Shown in pieces: positions 12,960 to 21,346 of a stretch of 41,522 nt of DNA (the first letter of the stretch is position 1; the number at the start of each line of letters is the position of its first letter). Source of the DNA: Pseudoxanthomonas mexicana (GTDB taxonomy: Bacteria; Pseudomonadota; Gammaproteobacteria; Xanthomonadales; Xanthomonadaceae); NCBI RefSeq assembly GCF_001556105.1, contig NZ_LSIF01000100.1:1-41522 (forward strand), read 5' to 3'. The notes under the pieces were generated by a model. It saw nothing but the letters and a program-made list of their open reading frames with translations, was not told the DNA's origin and did no database searches. A program made the translations under genes and the position numbers.

Positions 12960-14828
12960 GTGAAGCCCGCCACCTACGACTCCTTCGGTCCACCAGGAAA
13001 GCACATCGACGCATCGATCCCAGTGCGTCGATGGGACCTTGGGTTGGCCTATGGCCTGCTGGGCGGTGCCGCCGGCTTTCTGCCGGTCGCACGCTACGGG
13101 CTTGGCTGGCCCGATACCTTTCGCGCGCTGGCCCTGGATCCGGCGTTCTACTCTCGCCTCGACAATCCGCACTGGATGGCCGATTGGTCCACGCTGGCAG
13201 TAGCCACCACCGTTGGCTTGGCCATGGGTGGCGGTGCGGCCTGGCTCGGCTTGATCCCGCGCTCGAACCAGTGGGTCGTATCGGGGCCACGACTCCTGGA
13301 AGGCAAGGAAGCGATCCGTGCTGCGCGTCGCCGCTCGCCCAGCAAGCGGGAGCGCAAAGCAGACCGCTTCGGGATGTATCTGCACCCCGACCTGTGGCTT
13401 GCCAAGAAGACCCTGTCGCGCCATATCCTGATGTACGGATCAGTGGGCTCGGGCAAGACGCAGATCCTGCTAGGTCTCCTGCAGCAAGTCTTCGCCCACA
13501 AGGAAGCCAAAGCCCTGATCTACGACGTCAAGGGCGATATGACGTCGAAGTTTCCCCAAGCCCAAGCCAGCCTTTGCACGCCATTCGATGCCAGAAGTCG
13601 ATGTTGGTGGGTAGCGCGCGACGTACGCACGGCCACGCAGGCTGCGGCGTTCGCAGATAGCTTGATTCCTGAGGACTCAGGCTCGGGCAAGTTCTGGACG
13701 CAAGCAGCCAGGCAGATCCTGCTGGGCGTCGTGCTGTCGTTGCAGAACGAGAAGCCTCAGCGCTGGACCTGGACGGATTTGGCGCAGCGCGTGTCGCTTC
13801 GCGCCCGAGAGATGGCGCCCGTTCTCGATCGGAACTATCGCAAGGCATACGGCCTGATCTCCAATCCGGACTCGCAGACGAGCTTCAACGTGCTTGCCAC
13901 GCTGCAGGGCTTCACGCGCGTCATCGATGACCTGGCGCGAGCATGGCCTGACTACAACGTGGGCAAGAACCTGACGCCAGACACCCCATGGCCAGGGGAG
14001 AAAGGCGAGGCGAAGTGGAACGCGAAATGGCTTCGTGGACGCCGGCTGTTCTCGCTCACCGAATGGGCGATGGATGACTACCAGGGGCCGAAGAAGGTCA
14101 TCCTGCAAAGCGGCCCGGACTCAGGACTGACGGCGGCCTACATCGCAGCCATGGTCAACGTGGCGGTGCCGGCCATCATCTCGCCGCAGCTACCGGACAA
14201 TGAGAACGGCCGCTTCCTCGGCTTCTTCTTGGACGAGCTGGCCAGCATCGGCAGGCTGAACATTGCGCCGCTCATCGACAAGGGCCGCAGTAAGGGATGT
14301 GTGGTGGTGGCCTGTACCCAGGACCTGGCCCAACTTCGGACGCCCCAGCTGTACGGCGAACACATGGTCAAGGCGTTGCAGGGCATGGTGGGTACGCACA
14401 TCGTCTGCCAGATCCAGATGGGTGAGACGCGAGAAGAACTGTCCAAGTTGATGGGCTCGAACAACGTCGCCCGCATGGACCACTCGCGCGAAGCGCGCCT
14501 CTCCAACGAGGCCAAGCCCGTGGTCTACCCGTCGCAACTCACGGACATGCTGGGCTTCCGCAAGACGCCCAAGAAGGATCCCGGCTTCGTGATCAGGGCC
14601 GTCGTCCAGCAGGGCGGTGACTTGCTGCTCTTGGACTTCCCGGGGCAGCCCATGCCCGACCTACGACCTGGGCAGGTGCCTGCCAAGTGGACGCAGCGGG
14701 CGGCCGGGTACGAGCAGGATCGCGACGACGAGCCCTTGGTGGCTGGATGGGCGGGTAAGGCAATCGGTGAGGCCTTCACGGAGCGTGAGATCGACGCGTT
14801 CTTCCAGAGCAAGACCATTGAGATCTAG
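12960..14828 (+). CDS. Type IV coupling protein, TraD/TrwB (VirD4) type
   Basis: The 622-residue protein begins at a GTG with a weak ribosome site. It has two membrane helices near the N-terminus (about 26-45 and 78-98), then the P-loop domain: Walker A GSVGSGKT (160-167), YDVKGD, Walker B FFLDELASIG (about 422-431), and ACTQDLAQLR with the conserved Gln. Coupling proteins bind the relaxase-DNA complex at the inner membrane and feed it to the type IV secretion channel. In MOB_F systems the TrwB/TraD gene is close to the relaxase gene, as here, with only an ankyrin gene between. The length is slightly above TrwB (about 507) and below F TraD (about 717). Confidence 0.9.
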   Translation: MKPATYDSFGPPGKHIDASIPVRRWDLGLAYGLLGGAAGFLPVARYGLGWPDTFRALALDPAFYSRLDNPHWMADWSTLAVATTVGLAMGGGAAWLGLIPRSNQWVVSGPRLLEGKEAIRAARRRSPSKRERKADRFGMYLHPDLWLAKKTLSRHILMYGSVGSGKTQILLGLLQQVFAHKEAKALIYDVKGDMTSKFPQAQASLCTPFDARSRCWWVARDVRTATQAAAFADSLIPEDSGSGKFWTQAARQILLGVVLSLQNEKPQRWTWTDLAQRVSLRAREMAPVLDRNYRKAYGLISNPDSQTSFNVLATLQGFTRVIDDLARAWPDYNVGKNLTPDTPWPGEKGEAKWNAKWLRGRRLFSLTEWAMDDYQGPKKVILQSGPDSGLTAAYIAAMVNVAVPAIISPQLPDNENGRFLGFFLDELASIGRLNIAPLIDKGRSKGCVVVACTQDLAQLRTPQLYGEHMVKALQGMVGTHIVCQIQMGETREELSKLMGSNNVARMDHSREARLSNEAKPVVYPSQLTDMLGFRKTPKKDPGFVIRAVVQQGGDLLLLDFPGQPMPDLRPGQVPAKWTQRAAGYEQDRDDEPLVAGWAGKAIGEAFTEREIDAFFQSKTIEI

Positions 14829-14851
14829 CGAGACTGTTCGCACCCCGCGTA

Positions 14852-14870
14852 GTTGCCATTTACAGCATCA
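14852..14870 (+). promoter_or_regulatory. Shared upstream motif, copy 2
   Basis: GTTGCCATTTACAGCATCA matches the copy at 5324-5342 in 17 of 19 bases and sits 57 bases before the ATG at 14909, against 58 for copy 1. The equal spacing suggests one regulator or promoter type for two ICE transcription units and helps choose the start of the following gene. Confidence 0.5.
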
Positions 14871-14908
14871 AGGACATGCTGGGATCAGGTCTCCACACAC
14901 CTGTCTCC

Positions 14909-15709
14909 ATGAGCCTCTTCAACTCGGCTGGGTTCCTACAACCCGCTTACCACTTCCGCGAACTGCTTCAAGCCGGTGCCGACCCCAACGAGATCTGGCG
15001 ATCGGAGCCAGGCACAGCGTTCGATGTGCGAATGCCGTTGCTGGCGGCGGCCAAGTCCCGCGACGGGTCGGCCCACCTGCGGCTGCTCCTGGCTGATCCA
15101 CGGACCGACCTAAGGGCTGGCGACCCGCAAGGCCTGACGGCCCTTCATTGGGCCACGGCCAATAGCCACCTGGAAGCCATGGGTCTGTTGCTGGGCGCAG
15201 GCGCTGATCACCGACTTGGTGATTGCTCCGGGCGTACTTCGCTTCACATTGCGTGCCAGTCCGTCGATGAAGGTCCCATGCGCGTATTGCTTGCCGCAGG
15301 CGCTGATCCGAACGCTACATGGGCAGGCCGCGCGGCCCTGCACGAAGTGATGTCGCGCTGGACCTCCTGGCCTAAGCCTCAGGAGGCAAAGGTGGTCTTG
15401 CTCCTCGCCTCGGGGGCGCGGGTCAACCAGCGAGACCGACAGGGCATGACCCCGCTGTACTACGCCGCCTGCTCGGGCTGGGCTCGCCTGACCTCGCTGC
15501 TCTTGAAGCACGGCGCTGACCCCACCCTGCGGGCCGACAAAGGTGAGCGTCCGTTGGACGCCGTCTTGCGCCAGGTCGCTGTGGGTCCGGGGCGTCATGA
15601 GTCCGGGTGGCAGGAGACGCTAGAAGTGCTCCTGGATCACGACCGTAAGGGTTTGCTTGCCTGCCTGGCCCAGGTGAGCGAGCGCGTGGCGATGCGCCGC
15701 GCCATGTGA
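14909..15709 (+). CDS. Ankyrin-repeat protein
   Basis: The 266-residue protein is composed mostly of ankyrin repeats. Clear units include DPQGLTALHWATANSHLEAM-GLLLGAGAD, CSGRTSLHIACQ, RAALHEVMS, and RQGMTPLYYAACSGWARLTSLLLKHGAD. The helix-loop consensus TxLHxA and LLxxGAD recurs four to five times between about residues 25 and 225. Such repeats bind protein partners. It has no signal peptide, so it is cytoplasmic, or a translocated effector if it is a secretion substrate. ATG 14909 is preferred to 14876 because the upstream motif spacing then matches copy 1. It lies between the coupling protein and relaxase genes, an unusual place for an ankyrin gene, so a role in relaxosome docking or regulation is worth testing. 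Confidence 0.82.
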   Translation: MSLFNSAGFLQPAYHFRELLQAGADPNEIWRSEPGTAFDVRMPLLAAAKSRDGSAHLRLLLADPRTDLRAGDPQGLTALHWATANSHLEAMGLLLGAGADHRLGDCSGRTSLHIACQSVDEGPMRVLLAAGADPNATWAGRAALHEVMSRWTSWPKPQEAKVVLLLASGARVNQRDRQGMTPLYYAACSGWARLTSLLLKHGADPTLRADKGERPLDAVLRQVAVGPGRHESGWQETLEVLLDHDRKGLLACLAQVSERVAMRRAM

Positions 15710-15743
15710 CTTGCCAACGCGGCCACTTTTCGGACACTAGAAC

Positions 15744-18521
15744 ATGCTCAAGCTCAAAGACCTCTCGGCCACAGGCCACAACGCCAACGGCGACAACGTC
15801 ATCGACTACCTCATGAACACCGAGGCCCTGTCGAACTATTACGTGGGCCAGAAGGGCATGGAAGAAGAGACCATGCGCTGGCGTGGCCACGGTGCTGCCA
15901 TGCTCGACCTGCTGGGTAAGCCCGTTGAAAAGCAGCAGATGCTGGAACTGGCAGCCGGCTACTCGCCCGACGGGAAGAAGACGCCGCTTTGCCAGAACGC
16001 AGGCGTGCTGCCCCAGAAGAAGTTCAAGCTCGATCGCGATGGCCAGCCACGCCTGGAAAAGAATGGCAACCCTGAGTTCGTCTGGCAGGGCGGCCACCAG
16101 GTGGGCTACGACTGCACGCTGAGCGCACCCAAGTCGGTGTCGTACCTCATGGCCATTGCGCCTCCCGAGGAGCGTGGTGAGATCCTCGCGGCGCACCGTG
16201 CCGCCGTCGACCAGGCGTTGGAGTACCTGGAAGGCAAGGTCGAAACACGCCGCGGGAAGGCGGGCAAGGACTTCCACACGGTCGATGGTCTCGTCATGAC
16301 CTCTTGCGACCATCTCTGTGAGCGGACGAACACGTTCTCTCTTCACACCCACACGCTCATATACGGCGTTTCCTATGGACCAGACGGGGAGTGGAGGACG
16401 TTTGAGTCCAGCGAGCTGTATCGGCATCAGAAAGCGGGCGACGCGGTCTACATGTCCCACCTGGCCGAGAACCTGCGTCAACTCGGCTACGGTATCGAGC
16501 AGGATGCGCTCCTGGACAAGGAGCAGCAGGACACCGGCATCCGGTCCTGGCGTGTCGCCGGCATCAGCCGCGAGACCGAACTGATGTTCTCCAAGCGTCA
16601 GGAAGAGATCCAGCAGGCCATGGAGACAGGCTTGTCCCACCAGCAAGCATGGCAGCAGACCCGCAAGCATAAGGATGAACCCTCGCCCGAGGAGCTATTC
16701 GCCAACTGGCAGGAGACGATCAAGGGGCTGTGGCAGGAGACCGATATCGCTCACTACAAGGGCCGTCCCGATGTACAGGCGCCACGTCGATCAGACGATG
16801 ACATCCTGGCTGCGCTGCACAAGTCCACAGCGGTGGTGACCGAGGCCGATATCCAGTGGGCGGTATACCGCGCTCGTGCCGGCGAGAGTCCCGACGCCCT
16901 GCAAGCGGACGTCCAGCGCTTCAAGGACACCATGGTCCACATCGCGCCCGAACGGCAGGCTGCCGTCGATCAGGGTGAGCATGTCTCCCGGCGCTACTCT
17001 GAAACTCGCTTTGCATGGTCGAAGATCGTGGACTGGGAACAAGAAGTCTCCCGGCGCGCGTCCGAACGCAAGGATGACCAGAGCGTCCGTGTTCCCAAGA
17101 CAGTTCTGGCCCAGGCGATCGCAAGCTACCAGCAGGAGAAGGGCTTCAACCTATCCGACGAACAATCAAACGGCCTGTATCACCTGTGCTCGGAGTCGGG
17201 TGGATACGCCGTGCTGGCGGGTGTCGCCGGAAGCGGAAAGACCACCATGTCCGACGTATTCAAGAAGGCATTCGAGGCCAACGGCCAGCATCTGATTGGC
17301 GTATGCGTTTCAAACAAGGCGGCCAACAAGCTGCAAGAAGAGTCTGGCATGGAGTCCATCAACATCAAGAAGATGATCTCGCGTCTGGATCGCGGCAAGC
17401 CGTTGACTGACTGCGTGCCTGCGCTCACCAGCAAGTCGGTGGTGGTCTTGGATGAGGCGGGAATGGTGCCAACTTGGGAGGTGCGAGAGCTGATGCGCCA
17501 CGTGGACGCCGTTGGAGCGAAGCTCCTACTTCAAGGCGACTCCAAACAGCTTCAGCCGATCGGGCCTGGCTCAGGTATGTCCTTGGTCTCCGAACAGCTT
17601 GGACAGGCTGAACTGACTGAGATTCGACGGCAGAAGCACGAGGCGGACCGTGAAACGGCCGTGTCGTTCTACGACCGCGACGAGCAAGGCCGCATCATCT
17701 TGGATAACCGCGGGCCCAAGTCGAGGCATGAGATCCACGAGAAGAGCGTTAGGATCTTCAATAGGCTGGACCGGGGCGGCTATATCGAGTCGTTCAATAG
17801 CCGACCAGAGGCGATGGATGGGCTGGTGCGCGACTGGCTCGATTGTCCGCATGCCATCGATAACCGACTGATACAGGTCCACGACCATGCCGACAGCCAA
17901 GCGCTGACCGCCAAGCTTCGCGACGGTCTACGCGAGCGTGGAGTCCTGGCAGGACCCGACCACACCTTCGTGGGACGACGCGATCAGCGGGAGTACGACA
18001 TGAGCGTGGCCCTGGGCGACCGGGTCCGGATCACCAAGAACGACAATACGCTGGGCGTGGAGAACGGCGACATGTGCGAGGTCGAAGGCATCACGCGAAC
18101 CAGCAAGGGTTCGCTCGCCTTGAACTTGCGCGTGGAAGGGCGACATGGCCAACCCAGCTTCGCCGTCGCTGTGGACACGGAGGAATGGAACCACCTGCAG
18201 CATGGCTACTGCCGTACCGTCCACGATGCCCAAGGGCAGGGAAAACCCGCGGTCTTCCACTTCGCCAACGCCAAGATGGTCGACAACCAATCGGCCCTGG
18301 TGGCCTTCACTCGTCTCACGTCCGACCGATACCGCATGTACGGCGCCGAGGTCGAGCTAGAACAGGTCCGTACACGACTGGGTGCTGACCGCTTGAAGCA
18401 GAACGCCACCCAGGAAGGCTTGTGGCGGGCCAGGACTCCGGTACCCTCGGCGGAGCAGCAGTACGACCAGGAACTGCGGCGGCGGCTAGATCAGGAGGTA
18501 AGTAGCGGGCTCCAGATGTAG
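15744..18521 (+). CDS. MOB_F conjugative relaxase-helicase (TrwC/TraI type)
   Basis: The 925-residue protein has an N-terminal TrwC relaxase domain with candidate catalytic Tyr22 and Tyr32/Tyr33. Its HUH metal triad is H190, H201 and H203 in SLHTHTLIYG, with the same 11- and 2-residue spacing as R388 TrwC. The C-terminal part is a RecD/TraI-like SF1B helicase: Walker A GVAGSGKTT (493-501), VVVLDEAGM (about 566-574) and LLLQGDSKQLQPIGPG. It nicks oriT, stays bound to the 5' end and unwinds the strand for transfer. The size is close to TrwC (966). The coupling protein is just upstream. The N-terminus fits the ATG at 15744 because TrwC-type proteins begin with a similar short strand before the first Tyr. 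Confidence 0.93.
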   Translation: MLKLKDLSATGHNANGDNVIDYLMNTEALSNYYVGQKGMEEETMRWRGHGAAMLDLLGKPVEKQQMLELAAGYSPDGKKTPLCQNAGVLPQKKFKLDRDGQPRLEKNGNPEFVWQGGHQVGYDCTLSAPKSVSYLMAIAPPEERGEILAAHRAAVDQALEYLEGKVETRRGKAGKDFHTVDGLVMTSCDHLCERTNTFSLHTHTLIYGVSYGPDGEWRTFESSELYRHQKAGDAVYMSHLAENLRQLGYGIEQDALLDKEQQDTGIRSWRVAGISRETELMFSKRQEEIQQAMETGLSHQQAWQQTRKHKDEPSPEELFANWQETIKGLWQETDIAHYKGRPDVQAPRRSDDDILAALHKSTAVVTEADIQWAVYRARAGESPDALQADVQRFKDTMVHIAPERQAAVDQGEHVSRRYSETRFAWSKIVDWEQEVSRRASERKDDQSVRVPKTVLAQAIASYQQEKGFNLSDEQSNGLYHLCSESGGYAVLAGVAGSGKTTMSDVFKKAFEANGQHLIGVCVSNKAANKLQEESGMESINIKKMISRLDRGKPLTDCVPALTSKSVVVLDEAGMVPTWEVRELMRHVDAVGAKLLLQGDSKQLQPIGPGSGMSLVSEQLGQAELTEIRRQKHEADRETAVSFYDRDEQGRIILDNRGPKSRHEIHEKSVRIFNRLDRGGYIESFNSRPEAMDGLVRDWLDCPHAIDNRLIQVHDHADSQALTAKLRDGLRERGVLAGPDHTFVGRRDQREYDMSVALGDRVRITKNDNTLGVENGDMCEVEGITRTSKGSLALNLRVEGRHGQPSFAVAVDTEEWNHLQHGYCRTVHDAQGQGKPAVFHFANAKMVDNQSALVAFTRLTSDRYRMYGAEVELEQVRTRLGADRLKQNATQEGLWRARTPVPSAEQQYDQELRRRLDQEVSSGLQM

Positions 18522-18593
18522 GCGGGATGCGATCTGTCAAGAGACATCCTACACTTCACGAAGAAGTCAATGCCTATCGACAAGGAGAGGCCG

Positions 18594-18971
18594 ATGTCGC
18601 GAGTACTGATCTATCCAATTGGAAGCCTTTGGATGGTTCGCGTGATTGACAATCATGGGAACTCGGAGCAGTTCTCCGGCGGAGAAAGTCAGAACGAAGC
18701 AAAGCAGCACGCCGCTGACTACTTCGCGCAGATCGGAAATGCGATGCCTAATGTGGAGTACTTGAACTCTAAGCCTCAGGCCGACATTGAGGCGACGAAG
18801 GTCAACGGCATTGTCTCCGTTACAGCTAAGGCCAATATGAGATCTAAGAGGCTTGAACGATTGACGAGCCTGTTAGGAGACTATGCAGACCCCACAATGA
18901 CTCCTCGAGACCTCGGGGATATTTGGCAAGAAGTCGAAGGCGAACTCGAGGCTATCAAGGCCCTCAAATAG
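18594..18971 (+). CDS. Hypothetical protein, 125 aa
   Basis: AAGGAGAGG lies 5 bases before the ATG at 18594, so that start is preferred to an in-frame ATG at 18570. The product is soluble. The N-terminal half looks like a small alpha/beta domain (VLIYPIGSLWMVRVIDNHG... with HAADYFAQIGNAMPNVEYL), and the C-terminal half is helical and acidic. No family is recognised. Base composition is visibly lower in GC (many AAG, GAA and TTG codons) than the relaxase gene before it, suggesting a separate origin. It ends 3 bases from the convergent GIY-YIG gene. Confidence 0.65.
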   Translation: MSRVLIYPIGSLWMVRVIDNHGNSEQFSGGESQNEAKQHAADYFAQIGNAMPNVEYLNSKPQADIEATKVNGIVSVTAKANMRSKRLERLTSLLGDYADPTMTPRDLGDIWQEVEGELEAIKALK

Positions 18972-18974
18972 CCC

Positions 18975-19340
18975 TCAAATAGGCCACCCCACCAAGAACC
19001 GGGTTCGCCAAGCTTCCAGTCGTCGCCACCACGGCATACGCCGACCCAGGTTCACTACCAAGTTGGGCGGCTGGACGTAGACGGTCCAGCCTGCCGTATG
19101 GGCCACCCAGCGCCATACGTACTCCCGCCGCTCCGCATCGCCATAGGTGCCATCGATAGCTTCCAGGACAACCATCCTGTGGGGGCGCAGCCATCCGCTG
19201 CGCGAGGCGCGGTGCTGGCTGGCTCGCTGCCTAGGGTCGACGGACTGCCCGATGTAGACCGCACGCTCGTCATCGAAGACCAGCGCGTACAGGTGGCGGG
19301 TGCGCCGCTGAAAGTGAGAGCGTCGGACATGATGGGCCAT
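18975..19340 (-). CDS. GIY-YIG domain protein
   Basis: The 121-residue protein contains HLYALVF then AVYIGQSVDPRQRASQH, which matches the GIY-YIG nuclease pattern: first strand Y-A-L, then V-YIGQS, with the catalytic-type Arg in RQRASQH. Only about 90 residues form the domain, followed by a basic tail with several Trp. Stand-alone GIY-YIG proteins include homing nucleases, repair nucleases and UPF0213-type proteins. Its job on the ICE is unknown; DNA processing or defence is possible. The frame is open to 19415, but that extension crosses a terminator. ATG 19340 has GGAGG almost touching it, so the exact start is uncertain. Confidence 0.7.
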   Translation of the reverse strand: MAHHVRRSHFQRRTRHLYALVFDDERAVYIGQSVDPRQRASQHRASRSGWLRPHRMVVLEAIDGTYGDAERREYVWRWVAHTAGWTVYVQPPNLVVNLGRRMPWWRRLEAWRTRFLVGWPI

Positions 19341-19375
19341 CCCTCCAAGGTAGGAAGGGAGCCATTTCTGGCAAC

Positions 19376-19409
19376 CCTGAAACAAGACGCCCCCGGCGAA
19401 CCGGGGGCG
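19376..19409 (-). terminator. Intrinsic terminator after the integrase gene
   Basis: CGCCCCCGG (19388-19396) pairs perfectly with CCGGGGGCG (19401-19409) around CGAA. On the minus strand the stem is followed by TCTTGTTTC, a T-rich tract. It would end leftward transcription from the integrase and insulate the GIY-YIG gene. Confidence 0.75.
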
Positions 19410-19504
19410 GGGCATAGAGACCCAGCGGCGAGGGCGAGGGAAGCCCGCCGCCCTCTTACGATGCGCAGGGTCGGTCGGGAGTCAAGCGCGAGGCCTTTGA
19501 AGCT

Positions 19505-20932
19505 CTACACCGCGGTCCGCTTGGCCAGCACAAGGGCGATGACCTTGGCCGCTTCGTCAGCGGGCATTTCCGACAGCATGGATGCTGCAGCCTCGATCAT
19601 GGACTCGTCTACCAACTCGCCCTTAGCCAACCGCCTGCGGTCGGCTTCTACCATCTTCTTGCGCATGGCATCAGCCTTCGGGTTGTAGTAGCGCATGAAG
19701 GAGCCGAGGTCTTCGTGGCCTGAGATCTTGGCGATCATCGCCGCGGGCATATCCTCGCCCAGTTCAGTGATGCGCGTATGGCGGAGGTCGTGGAGCCTCT
19801 TGTTCAACAAGAGGGGGGCGTCGTGCTTCTTTGCTGCTCGGCGGCGCGCCCGCTCCCACGCTTTCGTGACAGCGTCCGCCCAGATTCGATTGCCAGCAAC
19901 GGTCAGAAAGACGGCACCTGATTGCGCCTTGCTGGCCTCACGACGTCGAGCCAACATTTCCTCGATGACGGGGACGAACGGAACCACGCGCTCCCGCTTC
20001 AACTCTTTACCATTCACCCGGCGACTCTTGGTGTTCGTGAGCCTGGCTGAGGTGTTGTCCGTGGCTACCCGCTCCCAGTCCAGCTTGACCGCTTCGCTTC
20101 GACGCATGGCGGAGTAGCGGTTCATCAGCACGATGTCGAGCGTTGCCTGATCGCAGTCCTTCATTTCGTCCAGGATCCATCCGAACTCTTCCTCGGTCAG
20201 GATCTCGTCGCGTCCAGGATCTTTGGGCAAGGGTGGCAGCGGAACCTTTGTAAGGTCCAGGTTCAAGCCCCACTCGCGGATGGCATGCCCCATCACCGTG
20301 CGGATAGTCTGGATCAGCTTGATGCTTGCGCCATTCTTCGGCAGCTCGCCGTTCTTGCCCTTGTAGTGGAGCAGGATCGCCCTGGGGTGAAACTTCGCGT
20401 GTTCGGTATAGAAGTCCGTGGGCACAAGTTCGTCCATCGGTTTGTCGATCACCGGGGCGAAAGCCTTGTTCTTGGCGTTCGCTCCCTTCTCGGCAATACC
20501 CAGCAGGACACGAACGCGGGAGCGATCAGAAGCGCAGGAACGGTACTTGATTGAGCCGTCATCCAGCCCTTCCAGATACAGGGTGAGCAACGCCCTCAGC
20601 GTCCACGAACTGGCCTGCGCACTGCGCGAAAACTTCTTTCCGGACTCCTTCAATGCGTGCCATTCGGCCTCAGCCCATGCTTCTGCCTGCTTCTGCCAAT
20701 GGAGAAGATCCTTTTCGGTGTAGCCACCCGTCTTGGGGCTGATCGACAGCTTCCAGACATGGGTCTTGTCACGATGAGCGGTGTTTTCCTTTTGCCAGCG
20801 GATGCGTGCAGCCCATCGGGGCTCGCCAACGGCTATAAAGAAGACGCCCGGAACGGAGGACGGCCAATCCTGTGCCAGCAGCGCTTTGGACTTGGCCCTG
20901 GCCGCCATTACTGCCTTGGAAGGACGCGCCAT
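19505..20932 (-). CDS. Tyrosine-type site-specific integrase
   Basis: The 475-residue protein is a phage/ICE-type tyrosine recombinase. The N-terminal part has an arm-type and SAM-like core-binding region. The C-terminal catalytic domain has the first Arg in RYSAMRRSEAVKLDW, then H381-DLR384-H, GH406 and the nucleophile Tyr415 or Tyr416 in MRYYN. The frame is open far upstream into chromosomal DNA, but ATG 20932 (MARPSKAVMAARAKSK), with AGGGG 7 bases before it, is the natural start. It reads inward from the right end and lies 75 bases from the disrupted HAD gene. It catalyses integration and, with an excisionase not seen here, excision. Confidence 0.93.
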   Translation of the reverse strand: MARPSKAVMAARAKSKALLAQDWPSSVPGVFFIAVGEPRWAARIRWQKENTAHRDKTHVWKLSISPKTGGYTEKDLLHWQKQAEAWAEAEWHALKESGKKFSRSAQASSWTLRALLTLYLEGLDDGSIKYRSCASDRSRVRVLLGIAEKGANAKNKAFAPVIDKPMDELVPTDFYTEHAKFHPRAILLHYKGKNGELPKNGASIKLIQTIRTVMGHAIREWGLNLDLTKVPLPPLPKDPGRDEILTEEEFGWILDEMKDCDQATLDIVLMNRYSAMRRSEAVKLDWERVATDNTSARLTNTKSRRVNGKELKRERVVPFVPVIEEMLARRREASKAQSGAVFLTVAGNRIWADAVTKAWERARRRAAKKHDAPLLLNKRLHDLRHTRITELGEDMPAAMIAKISGHEDLGSFMRYYNPKADAMRKKMVEADRRRLAKGELVDESMIEAAASMLSEMPADEAAKVIALVLAKRTAV

Positions 20933-21025
20933 TTTTGCCCCTGATTTGCCACGATTACCGGATGCTACCCTGAAATGATTGCAAAAACAGCAACATACGG
21001 AACACCTATGTTCCATCAGGAAGCC
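20933..21025. other. Right attachment region (attR)
   Basis: Between the integrase start and about 21,010 the sequence changes from AT-richer ICE DNA (runs such as GCAAAAACAGCAACA) to high-GC coding sequence of a HAD hydrolase, starting at TTCCATCAGGAAGCC. The crossover core must lie here and probably includes the first HAD bases. The exact core needs the left end or an empty site. Confidence 0.6.
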
Positions 21026-21346
21026 AAGATCGCGCAATCGGGCCTGACCGACCTGTTCCACCGCATCGAGGTCGTCTCGGAGAAGGACGAGGCCACGTAC
21101 GCGCGCGTGCTGCGCGAACTGGACGTAACGCCTTCGCACTTCGCGATGATCGGCAATTCGTTGCGATCGGATATCGAACCCGTGCTCGCCTTGGGCGGGT
21201 GGGGCATCCATATGCCGTACCACGTCACTTGGGCGCTGGAGGCCGAGCACGGCGTCGACGCCGATGCGCCGCGCCTGCACGTGGTGGAGAACGCGGGTGG
21301 ACTGGTGGATGCATTGGCGAGGATCGAGGCGACAGCTGATGCCTGA
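21008..21346 (+). pseudogene. HAD-family hydrolase, C-terminal fragment cut by the ICE
   Basis: The frame (20975 or 21008 to 21346) encodes FHQEAKIAQSGLTDLF and later MIGNSLRSDIEPVLALGG, the HAD motif with the acidic residues that bind Mg2+. This corresponds to the second half of a haloacid-dehalogenase-like phosphatase, normally about 230-240 residues. The N-terminal nucleophile DxD and cap are missing. The homology begins exactly at the ICE edge, so insertion split the gene and its 5' part should lie beyond the left ICE end. It is non-functional unless an ICE-borne start makes a stable fragment. Excision would restore it. Confidence 0.82.

Larger units (their letters stand above)
1..21007. 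mobile_element. Integrative and conjugative element, right-hand part
   Basis: This stretch carries a tyrosine integrase at its right edge, a MOB_F relaxase-helicase, a VirD4/TraD-type coupling protein, a second large membrane P-loop ATPase, a ribbon-helix-helix protein and an HTH plus ImmA/IrrE regulatory pair. These are the parts expected of a conjugative element that integrates by site-specific recombination. The right boundary is inferred from the point where HAD hydrolase homology resumes, near 21,008. The left end is outside the window. No VirB4, VirB6 or VirB8-10 homologue is recognised, so either the mating-pore genes lie to the left or they are too divergent to recognise by eye. An integrative mobilizable element is the alternative. 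Confidence 0.85.

Noticed and set aside
20975..21007. Possible intact start for the HAD protein from ICE sequence
   Set aside because: The first 11 codons come from ICE DNA and do not restore the missing DxD nucleophile or the cap domain, so the frame stays a fragment.
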